The notes under the pieces were generated by a model. That model had not been told where the DNA came from. It was given only the letters and a program-made list of their open reading frames with translations, and made no database searches. DNA of 64,000 nucleotides from Kibdelosporangium banguiense (GTDB lineage Bacteria > Actinomycetota > Actinomycetes > Mycobacteriales > Pseudonocardiaceae), in assembly GCF_017876405.1 (NCBI RefSeq), contig NZ_JAGINW010000001.1:7205203-7269202 (forward strand), read 5' to 3'. This document shows positions 1 through 8,940 of the stretch, in pieces. The number at the start of each line of letters is the position of its first letter. The stretch's first letter is position 1. The translations under genes were made by a program, and so were the position numbers.

Positions 1-509
1 GGACGGCAGGTTCGCTCCAGGCTGACGACCGGCGGCGAGTCGATGCGATTCTCGCCGCCGGACGGGAAGCGATGACACAGGTCAGACGGACCTTGCAGGA
101 GCTGAGGTCAGACGAGTCGGACGACCACGAAGGCGACTTCCCCGCACTCGTGACCCGTCTGACGGACGCAGGGCTCGTCGTGGACGGGTCGATCGAGCTG
201 GGACACCTGCCTCGACCGGCCCGGGTGATGGCCGAACGCGTGCTCGGCGAAGCGTTGACGAACGTCCTACGGCACGCGGGACCCGGTGTCGCGGCCACGG
301 TGAACGTCCGGATCTCCCGCAGTGTGGTGGATATCCGTGTCCGCAATCGTTTCGTCGCGAGTGAGCGGCCCGGCACCGGGTTTGGACTGTCCAGTTTGGA
401 TAGTCAGCTGCCCGGTCGGGTGCGCTACGGCCGGAAGGGGCGCTACTGGGTGGTGTATGCGACGGTGCCGCTCACTTTCCCTGATATGTCAGCAGTTCGG
501 ACACCGTGA
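1..509 (+). CDS. Sensor histidine kinase, C-terminal part (5' end outside window)
   Basis: The frame is open from base 3 with no stop, so the gene begins upstream of the window. The visible part has the end of a HisKA_3-type dimerisation helix (a stretch ending VRRTLQELRSD) followed by an HATPase domain. The N-box is seen as GEALTNVLRHA and a G-box as GTGFGLSSL. This arrangement is typical of NarL-system (two-component) kinases that phosphorylate a LuxR-type response regulator; that partner is not in the window. The last 38 bases overlap the convergent polysaccharide deacetylase gene. ATG codons inside the visible part are not taken as the start, because the helix runs straight through them. 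Confidence 0.8.
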   Translation, partial: TAGSLQADDRRRVDAILAAGREAMTQVRRTLQELRSDESDDHEGDFPALVTRLTDAGLVVDGSIELGHLPRPARVMAERVLGEALTNVLRHAGPGVAATVNVRISRSVVDIRVRNRFVASERPGTGFGLSSLDSQLPGRVRYGRKGRYWVVYATVPLTFPDMSAVRTP

Positions 510-1227
510 CGAAGCGGTAGCCGTCGGCCTTGAGCCGGTCGATGATCGGAGTGACCGCGAGGCGGCTCTGTTCCCGTGCGGCGTACATGCCGTGCAGCAG
601 GATGATCGAACCAGGCCGGACTCGCTGCACGGTGAAGTCCACGATCCGCTCGGCGCTCGCGTCCACATCCGGATAGCTGTTCGGCTCGACGTCCCACATG
701 ATCGTCTTGCGGTTGTGCTCGTCCAGGTAGTACGGCAGGGCCAGCAGTTTCTTGCCGTTGGGCGGCCGGAAGGTGATCTCGCCCTGGTAGCCGGCCCGCC
801 GGATCAGCTCGTCGGTGCGTTCCACCTCCCCGGCCACGAAACCCGGCGTCACGAACACCATCCGCTCGTGCGAGTAGGTGTGGTTTCCCAGCTCGTGCCC
901 GGCCTTGACCAGGTCGCGGGCCAGGTCCGGATACTCGGCCATATCCCGGCCGATCAGGTAGAAGGTGGCCGGGACCTGGGCTTTCGCCAGTGCGTCCAGC
1001 AACTGCTGGGCACCCGCGGGGTCGGGTCCGTCGTCGAATGTCAGGGCCACGACCTTCTGGGAGGTGTCCACCCGGTCGGTGAGACCGCCGAAGAACTGGA
1101 ACGTCCGGGCGCTGGACAGGGCCTGCAGCCCGAAGAGGGAAGCCACCAGCACGACGAGGGCGACCAGGCTGATGATCGTCCATTTCCGGGCGCGCCGGGA
1201 TGAGGGAAGAACTCGCACGCGGATCAC
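472..1227 (-). CDS. Membrane-anchored polysaccharide deacetylase (NodB domain)
   Basis: 251 aa with a GTG start. Residues 17-40 form one membrane anchor, so the catalytic domain is predicted to lie outside the cytoplasm. The NodB signature is complete to the eye: TFDDGPD at 63-69 (catalytic base and metal Asp), GNHTYSHE with the two metal His, FRPPNG, and a C-terminal LLHG. The family removes acetyl groups from chitin oligomers, peptidoglycan or xylan; the substrate here cannot be read from sequence. It is the last gene of the leftward glycan-utilisation run, 39 bases after the GH13 gene, and may share its transcript. The 3' end overlaps the convergent kinase gene. Confidence 0.85.
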   Translation of the reverse strand: MIRVRVLPSSRRARKWTIISLVALVVLVASLFGLQALSSARTFQFFGGLTDRVDTSQKVVALTFDDGPDPAGAQQLLDALAKAQVPATFYLIGRDMAEYPDLARDLVKAGHELGNHTYSHERMVFVTPGFVAGEVERTDELIRRAGYQGEITFRPPNGKKLLALPYYLDEHNRKTIMWDVEPNSYPDVDASAERIVDFTVQRVRPGSIILLHGMYAAREQSRLAVTPIIDRLKADGYRFVTVSELLTYQGK

Positions 1228-1266
1228 CCTGGCCTGTGATCGCGTCCGACGGAAGCAGCGCAGGTA

Positions 1267-2655
1267 CTAGTACCTTCGACACAGCACCGCGGTATCCGGC
1301 GGGACGCAGTCACCGACGGGCCCGCTGGCCAGCAGGAGTTCCCCGGGCAGTCCGATCTCCTGATCGCTGGTGTTCAACGCACACGTGATGTCCCCTCGGC
1401 GGAACGCCAGAATGTCGCCCGCCAGCCATTCGACAGGCCGTCCGACGAGATGCCTGCGTAGAGCGATCGCCTTGCGGTACAAGGAAAGCGTCGAGTCGTC
1501 GGCCTCGCTCTGGGCAGTCACGGTGAGTGTGGACCAGCCGGCGGGCTGAGGCAGCCAGGACCGGCCGGTGGGGGAGAAACCGAAGCTCGGGCTGTCGTCC
1601 CACGGCATCGGCACGCGTACGCCGTCGCGCCCGCCCGGGTCGCGGCCGTCGCTGATCTCCACGTCCGGCAGCCCGAGTTCCTCACCCTGATAGATCCACG
1701 CCGAGCCGGGCAATGCGAACGTGATCAGGGCTTTCGCGCGTGCCCGGGTCAGTCCGTACCGGCTGGCCACGCGTTGCAGGTCATGGCTACCCAGCAACCA
1801 CGTCGGCAATGCTCCGACTTTGCCCAGCGCCGTGACCGCGTTGATCGCAGTGTCCTTCAACTCCTCCCAGGGCGCTACGACCCAGTCGAACTGGAACACC
1901 TGATGCAGTTGACCAGGCTTGACACGTTCAGCGATGCGCTCAGGCGTGCCCCAGAGCTCACCGATCGCGACGCCGTCGTACGAGTCGAGGATCTTGCGCC
2001 AGCGGTGGTGGATGGCCTCGATCTCCGGCCGGTCCCAGTGCGGGTGGATCCCCTCGCCGATCTCTGCGTAGTCCGGGTCCTTGGCCAGGCCGCCTGCCAC
2101 GTCGATCCGGACTCCGGCGAACCCGCGGTCCAGCCAGAACCGCAGAGTCCGGTCGAAGTCCTCGGCGACAACCGGGCTGGCCCAGTTCAAGTCCGGCTGG
2201 TGTGGGGCGAACAGGTGCAGATACCACTGATTGTCCGGAGCCTGGGTCCACGCCGTGCCGCCGAACATGGACTGCCATGTGTTCGGCGGCTGCGGCATGA
2301 AGTGATACCGGTCGGTCAGCCCCGCCCGGAACCATGGATGCTCGACCGAGGTGTGGTTGGGCACCACGTCCGCCAGCAGCCGCAGACCCATCCGGCCCGC
2401 CTCGGCCACCAGTGTGGACACGTCTGACATCGTGCCGGACAAGGGATCCACGGCCCGGTGGTCGCTGATGTCGTAGCCGTAGTCGGCCTGCGGCGACGGA
2501 TAGAACGGTGAAATCCACACCACGTCAGCGCCCAGGTCCCGCGGATGGTCGAGGCGGGCCAGCAGACCTGGGAGGTCGCCTATCCCGTCGCCGTTGGAGT
2601 CACGGTAACTGCGCAGGTAGACGTGGTAACCGACGGCCTCGCGCCACCAGGTCAC
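1267..2655 (-). CDS. GH13 alpha-glucosidase/alpha-amylase family protein
   Basis: 462 aa, no signal peptide, so probably cytoplasmic. Conserved GH13 regions are present: DVVPNH at 96-101, GVRIDVAGG with the nucleophile Asp185, IGELWG with the acid/base Glu233, and SHD at 290-292 in place of the usual NHD. The opening residues (SYRDSNGDGIGDLPG) match oligo-1,6-glucosidase, alpha-glucosidase and trehalose-active enzymes. It should split alpha-linked oligosaccharides brought in by the importer encoded at 5942-8929. The GTG start overlaps the stop of the GH39 gene (GTGA), suggesting coupled translation. The C-terminal beta domain is short for the family. Confidence 0.85.
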   Translation of the reverse strand: MTWWREAVGYHVYLRSYRDSNGDGIGDLPGLLARLDHPRDLGADVVWISPFYPSPQADYGYDISDHRAVDPLSGTMSDVSTLVAEAGRMGLRLLADVVPNHTSVEHPWFRAGLTDRYHFMPQPPNTWQSMFGGTAWTQAPDNQWYLHLFAPHQPDLNWASPVVAEDFDRTLRFWLDRGFAGVRIDVAGGLAKDPDYAEIGEGIHPHWDRPEIEAIHHRWRKILDSYDGVAIGELWGTPERIAERVKPGQLHQVFQFDWVVAPWEELKDTAINAVTALGKVGALPTWLLGSHDLQRVASRYGLTRARAKALITFALPGSAWIYQGEELGLPDVEISDGRDPGGRDGVRVPMPWDDSPSFGFSPTGRSWLPQPAGWSTLTVTAQSEADDSTLSLYRKAIALRRHLVGRPVEWLAGDILAFRRGDITCALNTSDQEIGLPGELLLASGPVGDCVPPDTAVLCRRY

Positions 2656-4418
2656 CGGGGGATCAGCTCGATCAGCGACACCGACGGCATCGGCAGTGTG
2701 AAGAACAGTTCGACGTCCTCGTGCACCTCCAGGTCCGTACCGATGCGGTCAAGCTGGTCGGCCGACTGCAACTGCGTCCACTGTTGCTCTGTCGGCCAGG
2801 CGGACCCATTGCCGAGCTGGGCCCACTTGGCTGCGATGTTGGAGTGGTGTTCGTCGACGCGGTGATGACACAGCTGGTATGCGCCCGTCAGTCCGGTGAA
2901 ACGCACTCGGATCATACGGTTCAGCGGCCGGTGTCCAGCCACTTTGGACTGATCGAGCGTGCCGTTCCACACCGCGAGCGTGACCCTGCCGTCAGGGTCC
3001 CGGCCGGCCCAGCTCTCGACCAGGGATCCGGCGCCGTCGCCCGACTGGTCGATCCGCACTTCCCGCTCACCCAGACGGTCCAGCATCGACAGCGCCCAGA
3101 ACCGGGGTTTGGCGAGGTTGCCGACGGTACGCAGGCCGAACCCGCCGTGCAGCAACGACTCCGGACGCCCGAGTTCCTCGAAGTGATCCGAGACCACCCA
3201 GTAGGACAACGCGTCGATCCGGCCGGCCGCGGACCGCATTCCCCGCGCGAGGAAGGCCGCGGACAACACAGAGTCGTTGACCGGGTGGAAATGCCGCGGG
3301 CTGACACCCCATTCGGTCCACCACACGGGAATCCCGCCCCGGCCGTGGCGTTCCAGTTGCGGCCGGACATCCAGCGGCGGACTGCCGTAGGTGTGCGTGG
3401 ACACGAAATCCACCGGTGTCGCCGGATCGATCGTGGAGAGCATCTCGTCGATCTGGCCCGCGGCAGCCGAAGCGGGGCCGCCGACCGGCAACGAGGGGTC
3501 GACATCTTTCACCGCTCGGGCCGTCACTTCGTAGAGTTGCCAGAACTCGGCGGGGGTGCCGCTCCAGAACACGTCCAGGTTGGACTCGTTCCAGACCTCG
3601 AAACCCCACTCCCTGACCTCGGCCAGGCCGTACCGGTCGACGAGATGGGTGACCAGGGCCCGGATCAAGGCCGCCCACCGGTCCCAGTCCTTCGGTGGGG
3701 AGATGATCGCCTGATAGTGGAAGACCGTTCTGGCAGGGTCCGCCGCCAGATCCCTGGGCATGAAGGACAACTCGACCACCGGCCGCAGGCCAAACTCCAG
3801 CACCAGGTCGTAGACCCGGTCGACGTCGGTGAAATCGTGCACCGGTTCGCCGTCGATCTCCCGGTACACGCCCAGGTCGTCACACAGAATCCCGTGCGCC
3901 CGAACGGATTTCACGCCGAAATGATCCTGCGCGGCGACCAGCGCGGCAGTCAGTTCCCTGCCGATCGGCCGGCCGCCTGTCGTGTCGGTGCTCAGCAGGT
4001 GTGACAGGTGTTCCGAGCCGATCATCGGCCGCCAAGGTCGCATGAGCTCGCCGATGTCGGCATCCGCGTGCACGGTCATCTCGATCTCGCCCGGCCCGTT
4101 TTCGGCTGCCGTGGCGGAAACCGGCTCGGAGCGCGGCCCGATCGCGTCGACCGCAACGAGTGTGGCGACCGCGTACCAGTATTCCGTTCCCGGTACTCCG
4201 GTTGTGTCGCAGTAAGGCGGATGCGGTACGGCAAGAACGTCGAGCCCTTGGTGATCGACCGGATCGAACGGGCCGCCAGGCCGGTCGGCGCGGTAGACTT
4301 GGTATCCGCACGCGCCGTCAACCGGATCCCAGTCGATGGTCACCTGGGCCCGCCCGCCGGCGGCCGTCACATTCGCCGGCGGGCGCAGGGGTTTCAGGTC
4401 GAGATGACTTGCTGTCAC
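2652..4418 (-). CDS. GH39-type glycosidase with N-terminal fibronectin III-like domain
   Basis: 588 aa, no signal peptide. Residues about 10-105 resemble an Fn3 domain. The rest matches GH39 beta-xylosidase/iduronidase enzymes, with the acid/base Glu278 in WNESN and the nucleophile Glu369 in WWTEWG. Family members release xylose or related sugars from non-reducing ends with retention of configuration. The GTG start overlaps the stop of the upstream secreted glycoamylase-like gene by four bases, and its own stop overlaps the GH13 start. It is therefore tightly coupled in the operon and probably acts on imported oligosaccharides. The exact substrate is unknown. Confidence 0.8.
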   Translation of the reverse strand: MTASHLDLKPLRPPANVTAAGGRAQVTIDWDPVDGACGYQVYRADRPGGPFDPVDHQGLDVLAVPHPPYCDTTGVPGTEYWYAVATLVAVDAIGPRSEPVSATAAENGPGEIEMTVHADADIGELMRPWRPMIGSEHLSHLLSTDTTGGRPIGRELTAALVAAQDHFGVKSVRAHGILCDDLGVYREIDGEPVHDFTDVDRVYDLVLEFGLRPVVELSFMPRDLAADPARTVFHYQAIISPPKDWDRWAALIRALVTHLVDRYGLAEVREWGFEVWNESNLDVFWSGTPAEFWQLYEVTARAVKDVDPSLPVGGPASAAAGQIDEMLSTIDPATPVDFVSTHTYGSPPLDVRPQLERHGRGGIPVWWTEWGVSPRHFHPVNDSVLSAAFLARGMRSAAGRIDALSYWVVSDHFEELGRPESLLHGGFGLRTVGNLAKPRFWALSMLDRLGEREVRIDQSGDGAGSLVESWAGRDPDGRVTLAVWNGTLDQSKVAGHRPLNRMIRVRFTGLTGAYQLCHHRVDEHHSNIAAKWAQLGNGSAWPTEQQWTQLQSADQLDRIGTDLEVHEDVELFFTLPMPSVSLIELIPR

Positions 4419-5929
4419 TGCTGTTGCCTTCCGATGGCGAACTCCTCGATGGCCAGCAACGGCCGGATGGTGCGTTCGATCTCGCCCCGGCTGAAGGCGG
4501 TCCGGATCACCTCACCGGCCAGGTCGTTGCCGATCGCGCCGAGCACCATCGCCTGGTCCAGTGACAGGTACCGGTCGGCCACCTTGCCGCTGCGCACGGC
4601 CACCGAGTCCTTGAAGCCGCCTGGGCCGTACACAGCGAAGTCCCGCTTCAGCTTCGCGAGGTTCGACAGTGCCGCTTGTTCGGCATAGGGGAGTGCGAGG
4701 AACACGGCGTGCGGGGTGACCACGCCGTCGCCCCACTTCGTTGGCGCGGGACCGGGCGGGCGGCAGTCGCCGAAGCCGTAGTCCACCTTCGTGCCTTCGA
4801 TGTCCGACGGATATCCGTTGGGGTCCATGCCGAGCGGCGGCGCGCCATACGCGTTGTAGCCGCCGAAGGGATTGCTGGCGGGGGAGAAGCCCCAGTAGCC
4901 GTACTTCGCTTCTGTCAAGCCATGTTCGATCTGGCCTTGTACGTACGGCCCGTGGTTGCGTCCCCAACTCCTAGGCGCCCAACGCTCTTCCGGGACGAAC
5001 AACGCAGGCATCAGGGCCTCGAACATGTCGCCGCCCCACGTCGGCACGAACTGCTTGCCGCGGTAGGAGTAAACGCCTTCGAACACCGGAACACCAAGGT
5101 ACGTGCGCCGCACGCCGGTCGGCTTCTGCTTGAGCCAGGCCCAGTCACATGTATCCGGGAACGTCCGGTAGGTGCCGAAGTAGTGCTCGCGGGGAATCTG
5201 GCCCAGCGCGATGCCGATGTAACTCGCTATTCTGGGTTCTGTATTCAGAATGTCATAGTGGTTGCAGGTGTAGTAGACGTCCTTGTCGGCCACCGAGCAG
5301 CCCGGTGGTTTCTCCGGCCAGAACCCGCCACGCAACTGACCGGCCGGGAAGTCCTCGCCGCGCGATTTGGGGTCGTAGTAGAAGCCGAAATTCATACCGT
5401 ACAGCAGCTTCTCGGCCTTGCTGCGGGCCGGCGGCTCGGACGTCCGCACGACCATCAGCGCCGCGGCCAGCCATCCGTTGTCCACACTGGACAGGAACGG
5501 GTACACCGGACTGCCGTCCTCCGGCCAGATCCGCAGGACCTCGCCGGTGGCCGGGTCGTACCAGTTGAAGAACATGCCAGTGGCAGTGTGCCGGGGCAGC
5601 CGGGCCAGGGTGTCCAAGGTGGACCCGATCCGGGTGCTCGCCTCCCGCCGGCCGATGATGCCCAGCTCACGGGCGACGACCGTACTCCACAGGTAGCCGC
5701 CGATGTTCGTGGGTGAGGTGTACTTGCTGCGGCTGGCCGGTGCCAGGTCACCGCCGATGTTGTCGGCGGGAAGCCCGGTGCCCGGGTCCACCATCGCGGT
5801 GAACGAACGCCAGGTGTCCACGGCATAACTGTGTAACACACCGTGATACGGGGCCGGGCGATCTGAGGCCAGGGCGGCTGTCGGCGTGAAGAACAACGCG
5901 ACAGCTGCGAGCAATGCCACGATTCTCAT
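4415..5929 (-). CDS. Secreted glycoamylase-family (DUF3131-like) protein
   Basis: 504 aa. The first ~22 residues form a classic signal peptide (hydrophobic core, cut near ALAS). The C-terminal half carries the Trp/Gly/Tyr-rich pattern of the bacterial Glycoamylase family (PF10091-type, related to GH144 beta-1,2-glucanases), with a WGGDMFEALMPAL stretch and a GGYNAYGAPP stretch. This is an (alpha/alpha) barrel fold. It is predicted to act outside the cell on a glucan, releasing fragments for the adjacent importer. It sits 12 bases after the permease gene and overlaps the GH39 gene. The family name is recalled from motifs; linkage specificity is inferred only. Confidence 0.7.
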   Translation of the reverse strand: MRIVALLAAVALFFTPTAALASDRPAPYHGVLHSYAVDTWRSFTAMVDPGTGLPADNIGGDLAPASRSKYTSPTNIGGYLWSTVVARELGIIGRREASTRIGSTLDTLARLPRHTATGMFFNWYDPATGEVLRIWPEDGSPVYPFLSSVDNGWLAAALMVVRTSEPPARSKAEKLLYGMNFGFYYDPKSRGEDFPAGQLRGGFWPEKPPGCSVADKDVYYTCNHYDILNTEPRIASYIGIALGQIPREHYFGTYRTFPDTCDWAWLKQKPTGVRRTYLGVPVFEGVYSYRGKQFVPTWGGDMFEALMPALFVPEERWAPRSWGRNHGPYVQGQIEHGLTEAKYGYWGFSPASNPFGGYNAYGAPPLGMDPNGYPSDIEGTKVDYGFGDCRPPGPAPTKWGDGVVTPHAVFLALPYAEQAALSNLAKLKRDFAVYGPGGFKDSVAVRSGKVADRYLSLDQAMVLGAIGNDLAGEVIRTAFSRGEIERTIRPLLAIEEFAIGRQQQ

Positions 5930-5941
5930 GCTGTCATCCCG

Positions 5942-6775
5942 TCATTTGAAGCCCGTTGTGGCGATTCCTTGCGTGAAGTGCTTCTGCAGTGCGACGAACA
6001 GCACCAGGACCGGTACGACGACCACGACCGCGCCCGCCAGCAGCAGCCCGTATTCGATGCTGTTCTGGCCGACGGAGTACAGCGCCAGCGCGACCGGCAT
6101 GGTGTACATGTCCTCGGTCTGCGCGACCACCAACGGCCACAGGAAGTTGTTCCAGGAACTCAGGAAAGTGATGATGCCGAGCGTGGCCAGGGCCGGACCG
6201 CACAACGGCAGCACGATCCCGGCGAAGATCCTCGGCTCGCCCGCGCCGTCGACCCGGGCCGCGTCGATCAGCTCGTCCGGCAGGTCGCCGATGAACTGCC
6301 GCATCAGGAACACACCGACCGGCTGGACCAGGAACGGCAGGATCAGCCCCGCGTAGCTGTTGGCCATCCCGGCATTGCTGACCAGGATGAAAAGCGGCAC
6401 GAAGGTGACCATGCCCGGCACCATCAGCATGCCCATCACCAGGCCGAACAGCAGCCGACGGCCGCTGAAGGAGATCTTGGTCAGGACGTAGCCGAGCATC
6501 GAGCAGAACACCAGGTTGCCCAACGTCACCGCGACCGCCACCAGGACCGAGTTCGTCAGGTATGTCGTCAGGTCAAGACGTCGGAACAGTTCGGCGTAGT
6601 GCTCGCCGGTGTAGCTCTCCGGCAGCCAGGTCGGTGGCGAGCTGTTGATCTCGCGGTCCGGTTTGACCGAGCTGACCAGCATCCACAGGAACGGCGAGAC
6701 CACGGCGACCAGCCCGATCGTCAGGATCAGGTAGACCCACCAGTGGCCCTTGCGGGACCTCAGTCGAGTGGCCAT
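5942..6775 (-). CDS. Sugar ABC transporter permease (MalG type)
   Basis: 277 aa with about six membrane helices. The cytoplasmic EAA loop that contacts the ATPase is visible around GAGEPRIFAGIVLPLCGP. Such CUT1 permeases pair with a MalF-type partner, here the gene at 6780-7664, and a family 1 binding protein, here 7667-8929. No ATPase is encoded in this operon. CUT1 systems of actinomycetes often use a shared MsiK-type ATPase encoded elsewhere. The start lies four bases after the stop of the partner permease. Confidence 0.9.
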   Translation of the reverse strand: MATRLRSRKGHWWVYLILTIGLVAVVSPFLWMLVSSVKPDREINSSPPTWLPESYTGEHYAELFRRLDLTTYLTNSVLVAVAVTLGNLVFCSMLGYVLTKISFSGRRLLFGLVMGMLMVPGMVTFVPLFILVSNAGMANSYAGLILPFLVQPVGVFLMRQFIGDLPDELIDAARVDGAGEPRIFAGIVLPLCGPALATLGIITFLSSWNNFLWPLVVAQTEDMYTMPVALALYSVGQNSIEYGLLLAGAVVVVVPVLVLFVALQKHFTQGIATTGFK

Positions 6776-6779
6776 GGCG

Positions 6780-7664
6780 TCACGTCTTGGGCCGCAGCAG
6801 CCGGAACTGCAGCACGGTCAGTGCGACGATCACTGAGAACAGCACGTAACTCATCGCCGCGGCGTATCCGTAGTTGCCGAAACCGAACTGGTTGTAGATG
6901 TAGTAGGACACCGTGAGTGTGCGATCCAGTGGCGTGCCCTGGGTCATCACGAACGGCTCCTCGAACACCTGCAGGTATCCGATCCCGGTGATCACCGCGG
7001 CGAACAGCATGGTGGGCCGCAGCATGGGCAACGTGATGCTGCGTAGCCGTTGCCACGGCCCGGCTCCGTCGATCTCCGCCGCTTCGTACAGCGAGCGCGG
7101 AATGCCCTGCAGCCCGGCCAGGAAGATGACCATCAGCGTGCCCATACCGCGCCACGCGGCCATCACGATCAGGCTGGGCAGTGCCAGATTCTCGTCGGCC
7201 AGCCAATGCGGACCGTTGATGCCCACCAGCCTCAGCAGGCCGTTGACCATCCCGCTGTCCGGATGCAGCAGGAACCGCCACACCACCGCGATGGCCACGA
7301 TGCTTGTGACGACCGGCAGGTAGTAGCCCACCCGGAACACCGTCCGGAATCGTGTGATCCCGCGATCGATGCCCAGCGCGACCGCCAGGGCGAGCACGAT
7401 CGTCAACGGGACTCCGATCACCACGAACTGGATGGTGTTCCACGCCGCCTGGATGAACCGTGAGTCGGTGAACAGCTGCGCGTAGTTGTCCAGCCCGATG
7501 AAGCCCACGCTCAACGGTGTGCGCAGGTCGGTGCTGCGGATGTCGGTGAGGCTCATGCCCAGCGAGGCCAGTACCGGCCCGGCCATGAAGACCAGGAACA
7601 GCACCGCGAAGGGCAGTGCGAACGTCCAGCCGACCACGGTCCGGTGAGTGGCCCGGGAGACCAT
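6780..7664 (-). CDS. Sugar ABC transporter permease (MalF type)
   Basis: 294 aa with six predicted membrane helices; the EAA loop is near AAEIDGAGPWQRLRSITLP. The start at 7664 (MVSRATHRTVVG) was chosen over an upstream ATG at 7787. The extra 41 residues of the longer form are Arg-rich and overlap the end of the binding-protein gene, while 7664 sits two bases after that gene's stop. It forms the importer channel with the MalG-type permease. Confidence 0.9.
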   Translation of the reverse strand: MVSRATHRTVVGWTFALPFAVLFLVFMAGPVLASLGMSLTDIRSTDLRTPLSVGFIGLDNYAQLFTDSRFIQAAWNTIQFVVIGVPLTIVLALAVALGIDRGITRFRTVFRVGYYLPVVTSIVAIAVVWRFLLHPDSGMVNGLLRLVGINGPHWLADENLALPSLIVMAAWRGMGTLMVIFLAGLQGIPRSLYEAAEIDGAGPWQRLRSITLPMLRPTMLFAAVITGIGYLQVFEEPFVMTQGTPLDRTLTVSYYIYNQFGFGNYGYAAAMSYVLFSVIVALTVLQFRLLRPKT

Positions 7665-7666
7665 GC

Positions 7667-8929
7667 TCAGTTCCCGGTGCCGATCGAGGTCGCGGTGGCC
7701 TGCATGGTTTTCAGCACGTCGGCGGCGGGGCTGCCCTTGGCCGCCTGTTCGAGCCCGCCGTCGATGGCGGCGGCCACCTGTTCCCACGTCGGGATGGCGG
7801 GCGGTGCCTTGGCGACCTTCAACTGCCGGGCGAAGACCTGCAGCTTCTCATCGCCGGACAGTTTCGGGTCCTGCCAGGCGGCCTGTACCGCGGGCGGATC
7901 GGCCTGGATGGCGAACCACTCCGCCTGCACCTGCGGCCGGCTCAGGTACTGGACGAACTTCCAGGCACCGTCGGCGTTCTTGGCGCCCTTGAACACCACA
8001 AGGTTGCCGCCACCGGCGAAACCGGCCGCCGAGTCGCCCTTGGGCAGTTCGACCACATCGTACTTGGACTCGAACTCGGCGCCGCCCTGCTTGGTCAGCA
8101 ACGAGCGGTGATACGAGCCGGAGATGAACGAGCCGATCTTGCCGCTGACGAAGTCCGCTTCGATCTGGCCGGGCAGGGCCCGGTCGTTGGCCGACAGCCC
8201 CGCCTTGTGGAACGACGTGTAGTACTCCAGCGCCCGGCGCATCTGCGGAGTGTCCAATGTGAACTTCCCGGTATCGTCGACCAGGTTGCCACCCGCCTGC
8301 CAGCCGAACGGCATGAACGTCTGCCAGCCGCCGGTACCGACCGCCTGCAGGTAGATCCCGTGCTGCGCACCGCCTTTCTCCTGCAGTGCCTGGGTGAAGG
8401 ACTTCAGTTCGTCCCAGGTCGTGGGTGGTTTGACGTTGGCCCTCTCGGCCATGTCCTTGCGGTAGAAGAAGGCACGCGTGTCGGCGTACCAGGGCACGCC
8501 GTAGGACTTGCCGCCGATCTCGGTGGTGGACCACAGCCCTGGGAAGAAAGCATTGCGGTCGAAGGCGGACGGTGTGGTCCGCAGTGCGCCCGTCTTGGCG
8601 AACTCGCCCATCCAGGTAGTGCCGATCAGGCTGATGTCCGGGGTCTGACCGGCCGCGATGGCGTTGGCGATCTTGTTGTGCGCGCCGTCCCACGGCACCG
8701 GCGTGACCTTGACCTTGGCTTCGGGATTCTCCCGTTCGAACCCGGCGGCGAGCTTGCCGAGGTTCTCGCCTTCGCCGCCCATCGCCCACACGGTGATCTC
8801 GCCGGTCGCCTTGCCCTGGCTGATCTCGCCGGCCTGCTCGGGCGGTGCGCCGCTTTGCGGCTCACGGCCGCAGGCGGCGGTGGCTAACAACGCAGCGGTC
8901 AGAACTATCAGGTGGAATCGGCACCTCAC
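7667..8929 (-). CDS. Sugar-binding lipoprotein of ABC importer (family 1)
   Basis: 420 aa. It has a lipoprotein signal peptide with the lipobox ending at a Cys near residue 21 (ATAAC), so it is anchored on the outer face of the membrane. The GTG start has a strong ribosome site, AAGGAGGAG, at about 8935-8943. The body fits family 1 extracellular solute-binding proteins (maltose/multiple-sugar type). It is encoded first in the importer run, directly downstream of the LacI regulator and upstream of both permeases. The ligand is probably an oligosaccharide released by the secreted glycoamylase-like protein; this is inferred from gene order. Confidence 0.9.
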   Translation of the reverse strand: MRCRFHLIVLTAALLATAACGREPQSGAPPEQAGEISQGKATGEITVWAMGGEGENLGKLAAGFERENPEAKVKVTPVPWDGAHNKIANAIAAGQTPDISLIGTTWMGEFAKTGALRTTPSAFDRNAFFPGLWSTTEIGGKSYGVPWYADTRAFFYRKDMAERANVKPPTTWDELKSFTQALQEKGGAQHGIYLQAVGTGGWQTFMPFGWQAGGNLVDDTGKFTLDTPQMRRALEYYTSFHKAGLSANDRALPGQIEADFVSGKIGSFISGSYHRSLLTKQGGAEFESKYDVVELPKGDSAAGFAGGGNLVVFKGAKNADGAWKFVQYLSRPQVQAEWFAIQADPPAVQAAWQDPKLSGDEKLQVFARQLKVAKAPPAIPTWEQVAAAIDGGLEQAAKGSPAADVLKTMQATATSIGTGN

Positions 8930-8940
8930 TGTGCTCCTCC